From positions 1-25,062 of the IMG/VR virus record IMGVR_UViG_3300026097_000096: a stretch of 25,062 nucleotides of DNA. One strand, written 5' to 3'. Positions 12,509 through 20,367 of the stretch are shown one piece after another (position 1 is the first letter of the stretch; each line of letters starts with the position of its first letter). The position numbers were made by a program, and so were the translations under genes. The notes under the pieces were generated by a model that saw only the letters and a program-made list of their open reading frames with translations, did not search any database and had not been told where the DNA came from. The stretch comes from a virus.

Positions 12509-14664
12509 TGGCAATTCAACGATACCAAAGAGCAGGGCTGCAGATTGCAAGCCAGCCAAGCATTGATCCAATTGGTGTACGAGAAGGCGCTCGCACGCAG
12601 CAGATGCTTGCGCAGTCAATGGATCGTGTTGCCAGCTTTGCATTCAAGCGCGCAGAGCAGGAGTTTCAGGTTGAGGCGCAGCAGCGTGGTGCGCAGATGG
12701 TTCAGGAGCAAGGCGCTCAGACAATCCTGCAGCAGCTTTCGCAACAAGGCGGTCCATCAGGTCTGATTGAGCAAGAAGCATTTGCAGTCGCAAATCGGAT
12801 TGCTGCAACTGAGGTTGAGACAGAAGGCCGTATTGCAATCAGCAATCTGTTGTCAGAAGCAGAAACAACCAACATGGATTTCGAGACATTCTCTGCTCAA
12901 GTCCAGGACATTAAAGACGGATTCCCTGCGTCGCTTGTGGGCATGGACCCAGAAAGTGCAGCTGTTGTTGGCGCGCGCCTCGACAGTGTAAGTGCAACTG
13001 CGCTCAGCAAGTTTGGTGAGTACACGAACAAGCAGGCAGTACAAGATGCTCAGGGCCGAGCACTACTAGGTATCTCATCTAGACAAAACGATGTTTATGC
13101 GCAGGCTGCTTCAGATATGCCAGCCGAAGAGCGAGATGCCCTGGTTGCTGAGCGCGTTGAAGATATTGCTCAGTTCATGCGCGATCGCCAGTTCACAGAG
13201 TCACAGATATCTCAGATGCAGATTAAGACGCTCGAGCAAGCTCGCGTCGAAGGCATTATCTATGACTTCCAAAATCTGTCTGGCGTCAACGAAAGGCAGG
13301 AGTTTCTCGCAAAGCTCGAAGAAAATCCGCCCAAAGAGCTGGGCGTTGAGGCGACTCGAAACCTCAGAAACTCATTGCGCGCAGATCTCAATCGAGAGGT
13401 CAATTTCTTTGAGGGTGCAGCCAGAGATCTTGAAGCAGAAGTAAAAGACATGCGCACCATTCTCACAAATGGTGGCGACCCTGGTCTTGAGCAGCTTTAC
13501 AACCTTGGCGCAGAGATTGAGAAAACTGGTGCGTTTGGATCTGAAGCGCAACAGGATTACCAAGAGCTGCTTATGCTGCGCGAAGCAACATTAGCATTCC
13601 GCAAGATGCCTCCAGGCGAGCTGCAGCGCACAATCAATGAGATGCGCCAGGGTATGCCTGAGTTTGGTGGAGAAGGTGTGGATACCTTGTTTGAAACTGA
13701 GGTCATCCAGACAGCTGAAGGCATGCTGCGCAACATGAACACGCGACTCGAAGAGGATCCACTTTCATTCGCGGCGGAAACTGGACTCATTACGTTTACG
13801 CCAATCGACTTTGAAAATCCTGCCAACCTAGAGTCATCAATCCAGAAGCGTAAAGAAGATGCATTAAGGGTATCGAGAACATACGCAACTGAGCCTAGAT
13901 TCTTAACAGATGAGGAATCATCGGCCCTGGTCTATTCCATGAAAAACATGGACCGGCTGCAGCGTGCTCGATTCCTAGGCGTAATGAATGAACAGTTTGG
14001 TCGGTACACACCTGATGTACTGGCAGACATCTCAGACAAAGCGCCAGATCTAGCACACATTGGCGGCCTGGTATCTATGGGCAGACTCGAGTCAGTCAAC
14101 TACGCGCTGCAAGGCCAAGACCTTTTAGCGTCGGGCACAAAGGCTGCAGAGTTTACGCCATCGAATACAGATGAATTATTCCGAGACCAGGTTGGTACGG
14201 CGCTTGGATTCCAGACTGACGCAATTGCAGCTGGTCGCCAGGTTGCAGAGCAAATCTATACAGCGATCTCTATTGAGCGAGGATCGACTGAGTTTGATGG
14301 CGAATTGTGGCAGTCATCAATTAACATGGCTTACGGTTTCAACAAGCGTACAGGTCGCGGTGGACTACAAAAAGTTCGCGGCGTGCCTGTGCTGCTGCCA
14401 CCGCAGCTGAATGCAGAAGACGTTGAGACCATGCTTGAAGACCTCGATGTTGATCGCGTCAACGAAGTCACCGGTCTCGATGTCGATGGATTCCTAGTAG
14501 AGCAGATCAGAGACAATGACGATTATTCACTCATGCTAACAGATATGGGCGTGTATCGAATCGTGTACGGATCCCCTGGCATGCCGTCATTCAAAGTCAT
14601 GGCTGACAAGAATGGCAACATTATTGAGCTCGACGCATTGCAGTATCTGGGTGTGAACCAATGA
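12508..14664 (+). CDS. Internal virion (ejection) protein, T7 gp15-like
   Basis: The product is 718 aa (T7 gp15 is 747). It is expected to be an inner core protein that travels into the periplasm to build the DNA tunnel. The sequence is almost wholly helical, Gln/Glu/Ala-rich and without membrane spans: AQSMDRVASFAFKRAEQEFQVE near 35-56, and repeated helix-turn patterns to about residue 450. The C-terminal 200 residues contain more strands (NMAYGFNKRTGRGGLQKVRG and the end GSPGMPSFKVMADKNGNIIELD), possibly a separate folded domain. No lysozyme or transglycosylase motif is visible. It sits between the gp14-like gene and two larger proteins with 1-4 nt overlaps, as in the T7 ejectosome operon. 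The call rests on position and composition. Confidence 0.8.
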   Translation: MAIQRYQRAGLQIASQPSIDPIGVREGARTQQMLAQSMDRVASFAFKRAEQEFQVEAQQRGAQMVQEQGAQTILQQLSQQGGPSGLIEQEAFAVANRIAATEVETEGRIAISNLLSEAETTNMDFETFSAQVQDIKDGFPASLVGMDPESAAVVGARLDSVSATALSKFGEYTNKQAVQDAQGRALLGISSRQNDVYAQAASDMPAEERDALVAERVEDIAQFMRDRQFTESQISQMQIKTLEQARVEGIIYDFQNLSGVNERQEFLAKLEENPPKELGVEATRNLRNSLRADLNREVNFFEGAARDLEAEVKDMRTILTNGGDPGLEQLYNLGAEIEKTGAFGSEAQQDYQELLMLREATLAFRKMPPGELQRTINEMRQGMPEFGGEGVDTLFETEVIQTAEGMLRNMNTRLEEDPLSFAAETGLITFTPIDFENPANLESSIQKRKEDALRVSRTYATEPRFLTDEESSALVYSMKNMDRLQRARFLGVMNEQFGRYTPDVLADISDKAPDLAHIGGLVSMGRLESVNYALQGQDLLASGTKAAEFTPSNTDELFRDQVGTALGFQTDAIAAGRQVAEQIYTAISIERGSTEFDGELWQSSINMAYGFNKRTGRGGLQKVRGVPVLLPPQLNAEDVETMLEDLDVDRVNEVTGLDVDGFLVEQIRDNDDYSLMLTDMGVYRIVYGSPGMPSFKVMADKNGNIIELDALQYLGVNQ

Positions 14665-17600
14665 GTTTCTTGTATGGCAAGAAAGACAAACTAGACGTAT
14701 TACCTGACCAGCTGCAGAGCGAGGCAATGCCTACGCTTATGCAAAACTTTCAGGCTGCGTCTGACTCTGCATATGTCAGCGATCAGTCAGTCAGTAAAGG
14801 TCGACTACTGCAGCAGCAGTGGGAGCCAATTATTGAAGAGGTCAATGCACGCAGCGGCGGCATACCATACCCAAACCCAGCTGACGTTTATCTGGATAAC
14901 GCACTTAGTGGAATTATATTCCCGTCACTTAACGAGTCGACGTACCAAACAGACGCTGACGACATCATTAACCATATCAATGAAAACCCAGATCTTTATC
15001 CAGATCTGTTCGGCATTACTAAAGAAGGGCTGCTCGAAAACTCAAAGGCAGAGGCGCTTGCGCTGCGCCGCGAATACGAAGAGACAGCTGACGATTCACC
15101 AGGCTTTTTGCCTGGCCTTGTGCGCTTTGCGGGTGCAGTACACGGCACAGTGTCTGATCCAGTGCTGCTTTACGCTATGGCGCAAACAAGGGGCGCAACT
15201 GCAGTTCCTGGACTGATGGGCGTTATGTTTCGTGATGCAGCAATCGGCGCAGGTACTGAAGCAATCATCCAGAAAGACGTAAAAGATTGGTACGAAAGTC
15301 TAGGGCTCGATTACACCTGGGAAGACTTTGCCACTAACGTCGCAATCGGTGGTGTCTTTGGTGCCGGCGCACCTCTAGTGTTTAAGATTGGTGGCGACAC
15401 AATCACGCTGACATCGCAGCAAGCGCAGAAAGGATACGAAGCATTAGTGCGCAGCGGTGCGTTTAAGCCAAAAGGCACAACCAAGGCTGCAGAGCGTGCG
15501 CGTGACGCACAGCAAGACATTGCTGATGCCAACCCACTAGAAGATGACAACGTACACCAGGAGCGCATTACAAGAGCTGCAGTGGCAGCTGAGAACAATC
15601 GCCCTCCGGCCATCCCTGATGAGCCGCCTGCTGCAGTCAAACCGCCAAGCAGCGTGTATGACGCAGATAACCTGGACGGCCTGGTGTATCGGTTCGATCC
15701 TAATGAGATCCAAGTCGATGCAGAGACTTTTCAGTTCAAGGCCGGCGGTGACGAGTTTGGTGTATCTGATCGGCTACAGGGCGTCACTGAATGGGATCCG
15801 ATTAAGGCAGGCCAGGTTACTGTCTATGAGTTCGCAGACGGCAATCAGTTTATTGCAGATGGCCACCAGCGCTTAGGTTTAGCAAAACGTATTCAGCAGC
15901 AAGACCCGTCGCAAGACGTTCGTTTGTACGGTCACCTGTTGCGCGAAGTCGATGGCTTTACACCTGAAATGGCCCGAGTCGCAGCTGCGATGAAAAACAT
16001 TGCAGAAGGTACAGGCACAGCAATTGACGCAGCCAAGGTTTTACGCGTCGCACCAGAGCGCATGGGTGAGCTGCCACCGCGATCTGCGTTAGTACGCCAG
16101 GCGCAAGAGCTGACGTTTTTAGATGACGACGTATTTGGCGCTGTTATTAACGGCTTGGTTCCTGCAAACTACGGCGCAGTCGTTGGTCGGTTGATCCCTG
16201 ACAATCCAGGGCTGCAGCAAAACGCAGTAAGTATCCTGGCCAAGACAGATCCTGCAAACGAGTTCCAGGCTGAGTCGATTGTTCGCCAGGTACGCGAAGC
16301 AGGTTTTGAGCAGCGTGAGCAGGTCGGCTTATTTGGCGACGAGCTCATCACAGAATCATATTTCACAGAGCGCGCCAGGATTCTGGATCGAGCTCAGAAA
16401 GCACTACGCCAGGACAAAAATGCATTTAGCAGCCTGGTAAGTAACGCTGATCGGTTGCAAACCGAAGGCAATATCCTGGCACAAAATGCTAACCAAAGGA
16501 GAGCAGAAAATGACGCGCAAGCCCTCGCGCTCCTCCAGGCGCTCGCGAACAAAGTCGGCCCCCTCTCAGACGCCCTTACAGCAGCAGCAAAGCAGGCGAG
16601 AGAAACCGGAAGCTATACAGAACCTACTCGCGGATTCGTCGACGCTATCAGAAGCTCAATTGAGTCAGGCGATTTCGAAAGGATCGGAGCTGGCGATGTT
16701 GGACGCCCTGGCAATGATCCAGCGCAAAGCCGCGTCCGTGCGGATGAAGCAGAGCCAGAGCTCGAAGGATTCGACGACGCAAGCGGAGCCGCAGCAGCAA
16801 GACAGTCAGATCAGCTAACAGAAGATCTGCTTGGTGACGCAGACACTGCCCTGGCAGACCAATTAGCGGAAATCGACAATCCCAAAGTCGTTGAGCGTGC
16901 ATTTAAGGATGCGCAGCCGGTTGAGGCAATCGACGACATTTATGAGATAGCGCCTCAATCCCAAGACTTTATTGTAGGCATTGCTCGAAACATAGAATCA
17001 GATCTAGGCATACAGCTCAAAGATCCTGGATTAAAGAAACCTGAAACAGCTGCAGAAAAAATGACAAGGAAGTCATACGCCAGCGTGCGCGAAATGACAG
17101 ATATTGCTCGAGCAGGATTCATTATTGATTCGCCAGAACAAGCTGAAGAGATTGTGCGCCGGTTTGGTGCCAGGGCTAGGATCTTAGACGAAGGATGGAA
17201 TGTGACTCCGGTCAACTTCTTTGATCGCAAGATACTGGTACAAACGCCAAATGGCTTAGTCGCAGAAATACAAGTCTGGTCCCCAAAACTATTTGAGGCC
17301 AAGTTTTCTGCTGACAATCGATTTGGCATGAAAGGCCAAGACATGTACACAGAGGCTCGAGAAGACGCAACGCCTATTGCGCGCAAAGAAGAGCTCGAGC
17401 AAAACATGCGCGACCTCTATGACGAAGCACTTGCAGCAGAAGATCAGGCGTTTAGAGATTTAGTCGGTACGTCGATTGAGCCAAAGACGCTTTCAAACTT
17501 TGACTTCAGAGCATTCTCAGAGGCAAGCACCTTGCCAGAGTCTGCAACGTCCATTGCGTCGACTGCAGTCCAATCGCCGCCTGGCTCAAGAATAGCGACT

Positions 17601-17861
17601 GCATCGCCCTTGGCAGCAGAGAACAGAATGGCTGGTCGGCCATCCCAATCGACAAATGTAGGTGATGTATCCATAAACCCTCCAGATGTCAGCATAGACG
17701 ACTTGACGCCTGCGATCAACTTGGATGATGAAATACCACTCGATCTACGCGTCGACGACAATGGTGAGCTAGTATCTGGCACAACAACATTACGCCAGAT
17801 CAAAGAAGAGATTGACCAAGACCAGGCAATGCTCGATCGACTCGAAGGATGTATACGATGA
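14661..17861 (+). CDS. Large internal virion protein with ParB-like and RelA/SpoT-like domains (polyvalent-type)
   Basis: The product is 1066 aa. It takes the place of T7 gp16 (1318 aa) in the ejection operon but has no visible transglycosylase. Residues 1-330 are a virion-type helical region with a hydrophobic stretch near 150-240. Residues about 340-545 look like the DdrB-type ParB superfamily domain of polyvalent proteins: YRFDPNEIQVDAETFQFK, then GVTEWDPIKAG, and a FIADGHQRLGLAKRI core (D400, H402, R404). Residues about 755-900 look like a RelA/SpoT-type nucleotidyltransferase: MTRKSYASVREM, DIARAGFIID (D814), NFFDRKILVQTPNG, AEIQVWSPKLFEAKF (E869) and KGQDMYTEAR. The C-terminal 165 residues are low-complexity. 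This suggests an enzyme injected with the DNA; activity is inferred. A second frame inside (16510-16818) has its own ribosome site. Confidence 0.8.
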   Translation: MSFLYGKKDKLDVLPDQLQSEAMPTLMQNFQAASDSAYVSDQSVSKGRLLQQQWEPIIEEVNARSGGIPYPNPADVYLDNALSGIIFPSLNESTYQTDADDIINHINENPDLYPDLFGITKEGLLENSKAEALALRREYEETADDSPGFLPGLVRFAGAVHGTVSDPVLLYAMAQTRGATAVPGLMGVMFRDAAIGAGTEAIIQKDVKDWYESLGLDYTWEDFATNVAIGGVFGAGAPLVFKIGGDTITLTSQQAQKGYEALVRSGAFKPKGTTKAAERARDAQQDIADANPLEDDNVHQERITRAAVAAENNRPPAIPDEPPAAVKPPSSVYDADNLDGLVYRFDPNEIQVDAETFQFKAGGDEFGVSDRLQGVTEWDPIKAGQVTVYEFADGNQFIADGHQRLGLAKRIQQQDPSQDVRLYGHLLREVDGFTPEMARVAAAMKNIAEGTGTAIDAAKVLRVAPERMGELPPRSALVRQAQELTFLDDDVFGAVINGLVPANYGAVVGRLIPDNPGLQQNAVSILAKTDPANEFQAESIVRQVREAGFEQREQVGLFGDELITESYFTERARILDRAQKALRQDKNAFSSLVSNADRLQTEGNILAQNANQRRAENDAQALALLQALANKVGPLSDALTAAAKQARETGSYTEPTRGFVDAIRSSIESGDFERIGAGDVGRPGNDPAQSRVRADEAEPELEGFDDASGAAAARQSDQLTEDLLGDADTALADQLAEIDNPKVVERAFKDAQPVEAIDDIYEIAPQSQDFIVGIARNIESDLGIQLKDPGLKKPETAAEKMTRKSYASVREMTDIARAGFIIDSPEQAEEIVRRFGARARILDEGWNVTPVNFFDRKILVQTPNGLVAEIQVWSPKLFEAKFSADNRFGMKGQDMYTEAREDATPIARKEELEQNMRDLYDEALAAEDQAFRDLVGTSIEPKTLSNFDFRAFSEASTLPESATSIASTAVQSPPGSRIATASPLAAENRMAGRPSQSTNVGDVSINPPDVSIDDLTPAINLDDEIPLDLRVDDNGELVSGTTTLRQIKEEIDQDQAMLDRLEGCIR

Positions 17862-20329
17862 GTTTTCGCAACTGTATCAATAACGCTGAAGCAGAAGGCA
17901 CGATCACCGCAGAACAAGCTGCAGAGGTGCGCGATCTGTTCGATGAGTTTGATGCAGACTATAAAGGCAAAATGGCTCCTGGCTCAGCTGAAGCAAAAGC
18001 AGCTCAAGATGCATTTAACGCGCTGCAGAAAGAAGTCATGGAGCGTAAGCGTCGCAAACTACTGCAGGCTCGAAACTGGCAGCAGATTACATTGAACCTC
18101 CAATCGTATCGCAACTTAAAAGGTGAGCAGGACTTTGGTCGTGCAGCTGAGGCACTGTTTGCAAGCGACGGCTTGGCAAGATATTCAAACATTGAGTTCA
18201 GAGAGCAAGCCGTCAAAAACGCAATGACGCGCAAACTGTACAACGTCTTAGGTGATTTTCGACGCAACGTCATCGGCCAGACAAGAAACAAGGCAAAGCA
18301 AGAAAACATGGCGCGCGCCGCCTTTGGTGAGCAGGTCGAAGATGCTAGCGCTCGAGAGATGGCTGAAGCCTGGAGGGAAACAGCCGAATATGCCAGGAAG
18401 CGTTTTAACGCAGCTGGCGGGCGTATCCCGAAGTTAGAAAACTGGGGATTCCCACAGTCACACAATACACTGGCAATTCGCAAAGTGTCGTTCCAAGAGT
18501 ACAGAGACTTCATTACAGACAAGCTCGACGCGAATCGTATGATCGATCAAAAGACAGGGCTGCCATTTACACCAGAGCGTCTCGAGCTTGCATTGTTCGA
18601 TGTGTACGAAACATTGCGTACAGACGGCATGAACAAACTGACCCCTAGTGGCGCCGGCCGTGGACGATCTTTAGCGAATCAACGCCTAGATCATCGTTTC
18701 CTGGTATTCAAAAACGCAGACTCATGGATGGAATATCAAAAGCGGTTTGGCAACCCAGAGATCTTTGACGCCATGATGGGGCATATCAGCAATATGGCGC
18801 GTGACATTGCGCTTATGGAAGTTCTGGGTCCGAATCCAAACGCCACAGTGCAGTTCCTAAAGCAGACAATCCAGAAGCAAGCTGCAGGTGACGAGGCAGC
18901 AGAATCGGCTGCGCGCAGCGCGGCATCGAGGCTGGACAACTTCTACATGGCCGTCACCGGCAAAACCAATGCGCCGATTAACAGTACATTCGGTTCCTTC
19001 TTTGCTGGTCTGCGCCAGATACTACAAGGTGCACAGCTCGGTTCAGCTGCAATCTCAGCATTGACTGATCTTAACTTTGGCCGCATGGCGCGAGGTTTCG
19101 TCGGATTGCCCCAGACTAAGATGCTTAAAAATTATTTGGACTTTTTGTCACCATTGTCGGCTGACGAAAAAGGGCGCTTGGCGATTCGCATGGGATTGAT
19201 TGCTGAAGGCTGGTCATCATTAGCAGCTGCGCAGATGCGATACGTCGGCGATATTTCTGGCCCTGAGATTACGCGCCGCATATCTGACTTTGTGATGCGT
19301 GCTTCACTGCTTTCGCCAATGACAAATGCAGGGCGCTGGGCATTTGGTATGGAGCTGTTAGGCGGACTTGCTGACAATGTTGGCAAAACTTTTGACCAGC
19401 TTGATCCAAATACTAGAGCTACATTGGAGCGATACAACATTCGCGCCGATCACTGGGACATCATGCGCACCACTGAATTGTACGATCACGAAGGCGCCAA
19501 GTTCCTGCGCGCCGAAGACATTGAGATGCGCACAGACTTATCGCCTACGGTTGCGCAAGACTTGGCGACTCGGGTCATGGAGATGGTCGAAACAGAAACA
19601 AACTTTGCAGTGCCATCGAGCTCGCTGCGTGGCCGTATTGCACTGACAGGTGAAACACGGCCAGGAACCATTGCCGGTGAGCTGACTCGATCGTTTGCCA
19701 TGTACAAAAACTTTGGCGTGACGCTCATTAACACGCACGTTGCTCGAGGCATGCAGCAGCCAGGTGTTAAAGGCAAGGGCCGCTATTATGCAGACCTGTT
19801 AATCTCAACCACATTGATGGGTGCCCTGGCGCTGCAGATGAAAGAAATGTCAAAAGGTCGCGATCCGCGTCCCATGGATAGTAACGAATTTTGGCTGGCT
19901 GCTTTCCTGCAAGGCGGCGGCTTAGGTATCTATGGCGACTTTGCATTTAGTGATGTCAACCGATTTGACCGCGGGCTCGCCGAAACCATTGCAGGGCCGG
20001 TTGTTGGTTTCTCTGATGATCTGAGAAAACTGACTGTCGGTAATTTAGTGCAGGCGGCGCAAGGCGAAGACACGAATGCAGCCAGGGAAGCAATTAAATT
20101 TGCAGGCCGGTACACACCTGGCGCGTCGCTTTGGTATTCACGCCTGGCGCTCGAGCGAATGGTCTTAGACCAAATGCAGCTTTATACAGATCCCAAGGCC
20201 AGATCAAACATGAAGCGCCTAGAATCAAAGTTTCGCCGCGAGTATGGGCAGAAATACTGGTGGCGTCCTGGAAAAACGCAGCCATCAAGAGCACCAGATA
20301 TTAGCAATGCGCTAGAGGAAGCGCCGTAA
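17858..20329 (+). CDS. Large internal virion (ejection) protein, second gp16-like component
   Basis: The product is 823 aa from ATG 17858, inside the ATGA overlap with the preceding gene and 8 nt after AAGGA; an ATG 9 nt upstream lacks a ribosome site. Residues about 1-190 are helical and charged. The middle part, with ENWGFPQSHNTLAIRKVSF, then RLDHRFLVFKNADSWMEYQKRFGNPEIF and GHISNMARDIALMEVLGPNPN (about 190-330), is a pattern seen in large ejection/polyvalent proteins of marine podoviruses. The region 360-460 has small hydrophobic helices. A hydrophobic helix near 645-660 (LLISTTLMGALALQM) could touch a membrane. The C-terminus is basic, ending in YWWRPGK. No catalytic motif is visible. With the 1066-aa protein it may share the job of one T7 gp16. 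Confidence 0.75.
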   Translation: MSFRNCINNAEAEGTITAEQAAEVRDLFDEFDADYKGKMAPGSAEAKAAQDAFNALQKEVMERKRRKLLQARNWQQITLNLQSYRNLKGEQDFGRAAEALFASDGLARYSNIEFREQAVKNAMTRKLYNVLGDFRRNVIGQTRNKAKQENMARAAFGEQVEDASAREMAEAWRETAEYARKRFNAAGGRIPKLENWGFPQSHNTLAIRKVSFQEYRDFITDKLDANRMIDQKTGLPFTPERLELALFDVYETLRTDGMNKLTPSGAGRGRSLANQRLDHRFLVFKNADSWMEYQKRFGNPEIFDAMMGHISNMARDIALMEVLGPNPNATVQFLKQTIQKQAAGDEAAESAARSAASRLDNFYMAVTGKTNAPINSTFGSFFAGLRQILQGAQLGSAAISALTDLNFGRMARGFVGLPQTKMLKNYLDFLSPLSADEKGRLAIRMGLIAEGWSSLAAAQMRYVGDISGPEITRRISDFVMRASLLSPMTNAGRWAFGMELLGGLADNVGKTFDQLDPNTRATLERYNIRADHWDIMRTTELYDHEGAKFLRAEDIEMRTDLSPTVAQDLATRVMEMVETETNFAVPSSSLRGRIALTGETRPGTIAGELTRSFAMYKNFGVTLINTHVARGMQQPGVKGKGRYYADLLISTTLMGALALQMKEMSKGRDPRPMDSNEFWLAAFLQGGGLGIYGDFAFSDVNRFDRGLAETIAGPVVGFSDDLRKLTVGNLVQAAQGEDTNAAREAIKFAGRYTPGASLWYSRLALERMVLDQMQLYTDPKARSNMKRLESKFRREYGQKYWWRPGKTQPSRAPDISNALEEAP

Positions 20330-20341
20330 ATCTGGTATATA
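20328..20341 (+). promoter_or_regulatory. Extended -10-like element before the fibre gene
   Basis: AAATCTGGTATATA holds TGn-TATATA. Its first 13 bases match those at 8100-8112 with a single purine change. It begins in the stop codon of the preceding gene and lies 27 nt before the fibre ATG. No clear -35. Likely a phage promoter or activator site for the fibre operon. Confidence 0.45.
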
Positions 20342-20367
20342 GGAAGGCAATTTAGTCGGAGAGCAAA

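Noticed and set aside
13091-13444. 117-codon alternative-frame ORF inside the gp15-like gene
   Set aside because: Shadow frame without a ribosome site; composition is explained by the main frame.
14773-15216. 147-codon alternative-frame ORF at the start of the large effector-like gene
   Set aside because: No good ribosome site, and a Gln/Thr/Ser/Cys-rich product typical of a frame shadow; the main frame is clearly coding there.
17714-17750. A second DDEIP motif in the large effector-like protein as an SSB-like tip
   Set aside because: It is internal (about residue 1022) and not at the C-terminus, where the SSB tip must be.
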